From contig JABHOU010000231.1 in NCBI GenBank assembly GCA_018695085.1, forward strand, positions 1 to 6,679: a stretch of DNA of 6,679 nt. Direction: 5' to 3'. How positions within the stretch are numbered: position 1 is the first letter of the stretch; the number at the start of each line of letters is the position of its first letter. The translations under genes and the position numbers were made by a program. This DNA is from Opitutia bacterium (lineage in GTDB: Bacteria; Verrucomicrobiota; Verrucomicrobiia; Opitutales; Seribacteraceae). Shown piece after piece: positions 5,765-6,679 of this stretch. The notes beneath the pieces are model-generated. The model was given only the letters and a program-made list of their open reading frames with translations, searched no databases and was not told where the DNA came from.

Positions 5765-6679
5765 CTAGGTTAGAATGTCCTTAATGACATGACCGTGCAC
5801 GTCCGTGAGACGAAAGTCGCGACCTTGATAGCGGTAAGTCAGTCGCGTATGGTCTATCCCCAGAAGATGAAGAATAGTCGCGTTAAGATCATGAATATGC
5901 ATGGTTCCCGGCGTCCACTTGTCCTTGTTAGGTTTGATCGTATTGCCATCTTTGTCCGCTAGGTTGTAACCGTAATCATCCGACTGCCCGTAAGTTATGC
6001 CGGGTTTGACACCTCCGCCCGCCATCCAAGTGGTGAAAGCGCGCGGATGATGATCCCGACCATAATTCTCCCGAGTCAGTTTGCCCTGGCAATAAGTGGT
6101 CCGCCCGAACTCACCTCCCCAGATGACCAAGGTATCCTTGAGCATGCCTCTTTGCTTGAGATCCTTGATCAGAGCCGCACAACCCTGATCCACGTCCTTG
6201 CATTGATTGCCATGTTCATTGGGCAAGCCCCCATGAGCATCCCACCCGCGGTGGAAAATCTGAATATTCCGGACCCCCCGCTCGGCCAAACGCCTTGCAT
6301 TCAAGCAACAAGCCGCGAATGAACCTGCTTGCCTTGCCTCCTTGCCGTAGAGTTCGAAGGTAGACTCGGGTTCCTTGGTAAGATCCATTAACTCTGGAAC
6401 CGAAGTCTGCATACGGTAGGCCATTTCGTGCTGGCGCAAACGGGAAAGTACCTCGGGGTCGCCAAAGCTCTTGTGATGCTCTTTATTGAGAACGGACAAC
6501 GCATCCAACTGTGCCCTACGACCATCACCCGAAACACCTTTCGGGTTAGAAAGGTAAAGCACCGGATCGCCTTGACTGCGAAGAAGAATGCCTTGGTGAT
6601 CCGAAGGCATGAAACCAGTACCCCACAACCGACTGAAGAGGCTTTGTTCGGCATGCTTGGACTTGGCGTGCATGACGAC
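5765..6679 (-). CDS. DUF1501 family protein, C-terminal part; 5' end beyond right edge
   Basis: The open frame reaches the right edge with two codons (Val-Val) before the first visible Met (6671-6673), so that Met is almost certainly internal. About 304 residues are present; full members are usually 420-490 aa, so the Tat-type signal region and the start of the domain are missing. Diagnostic segments, counted from the Met, are LWGTGFMPSDHQG (16-28), RSQGDPVLYLSNP (32-44), FHRGWDAHGG (140-149), WGGEFGRT (185-192), GRDHHPRAFTTWMAGGG (205-221) and HIHDLNATILHLLGIDH (259-275). The family belongs to the alkaline phosphatase-like clan, and the conserved Asp/His positions (D145, H147, E188, D207, H208, H209, H261) are likely metal ligands, but no reaction is established. 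In planctomycetes and verrucomicrobia it usually follows a DUF1549/DUF1553 (PSD1) cytochrome gene, which I expect upstream, outside the window. It is probably the second or later gene of the cluster. Confidence 0.93.
   Translation of the reverse strand, partial: VVMHAKSKHAEQSLFSRLWGTGFMPSDHQGILLRSQGDPVLYLSNPKGVSGDGRRAQLDALSVLNKEHHKSFGDPEVLSRLRQHEMAYRMQTSVPELMDLTKEPESTFELYGKEARQAGSFAACCLNARRLAERGVRNIQIFHRGWDAHGGLPNEHGNQCKDVDQGCAALIKDLKQRGMLKDTLVIWGGEFGRTTYCQGKLTRENYGRDHHPRAFTTWMAGGGVKPGITYGQSDDYGYNLADKDGNTIKPNKDKWTPGTMHIHDLNATILHLLGIDHTRLTYRYQGRDFRLTDVHGHVIKDILT

Noticed and set aside
6671..6673. ATG as the true start of the DUF1501 gene
   Set aside because: The frame stays open to the right edge, and the protein would lack the N-terminal third of the family, so this Met is internal to a gene cut by the window.

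Overview
The window looks like chromosomal DNA from a PVC-superphylum bacterium, most likely Planctomycetota or Verrucomicrobiota. The argument is gene content: a DUF1501 protein, an exported PQQ-like beta-propeller, an exported sulfatase of a subfamily I associate with these phyla, and a large exported protein of unknown function, packed together. None of the visible starts has a clear Shine-Dalgarno sequence, which also fits these groups. I cannot assign a genus.

Every gene I can support is on the minus strand, so transcription runs right to left. From the right edge: (1) the C-terminal ~304 residues of a DUF1501 protein whose start lies outside the window; (2) after 7 nt, a 418-aa secreted beta-propeller with about eight blade motifs; (3) after 27 nt, a 606-aa secreted sulfatase with C-terminal HEAT-like helices; (4) overlapping it by 4 nt (GTGA), a 673-aa secreted protein with N-terminal TPRs, an unassigned central region and a PKD/Ig-like segment. 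The spacing suggests one transcript. A non-coding stretch of 329 nt (306-634) follows, carrying a good minus-strand intrinsic terminator (337-381). At the left edge is the N-terminal part of a separate membrane-anchored protein that resembles GIDE (BAM) domain proteins.

Working together (inference): (2)-(4) have export signals and (1) belongs to a family usually exported, so the cluster probably acts in the periplasm or at the cell surface, plausibly in breakdown of a sulfated substrate. The sulfatase is the only member whose chemistry can be named. No sulfatase-maturating enzyme, transporter, glycoside hydrolase or regulator is visible here.

The least explained item is the 673-aa protein, translationally coupled to the sulfatase. 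I saw no mobile element, CRISPR array, tRNA or rRNA. I do not claim a new defence or mobile system; most of the window is typical of sulfatase-rich PVC genomes.
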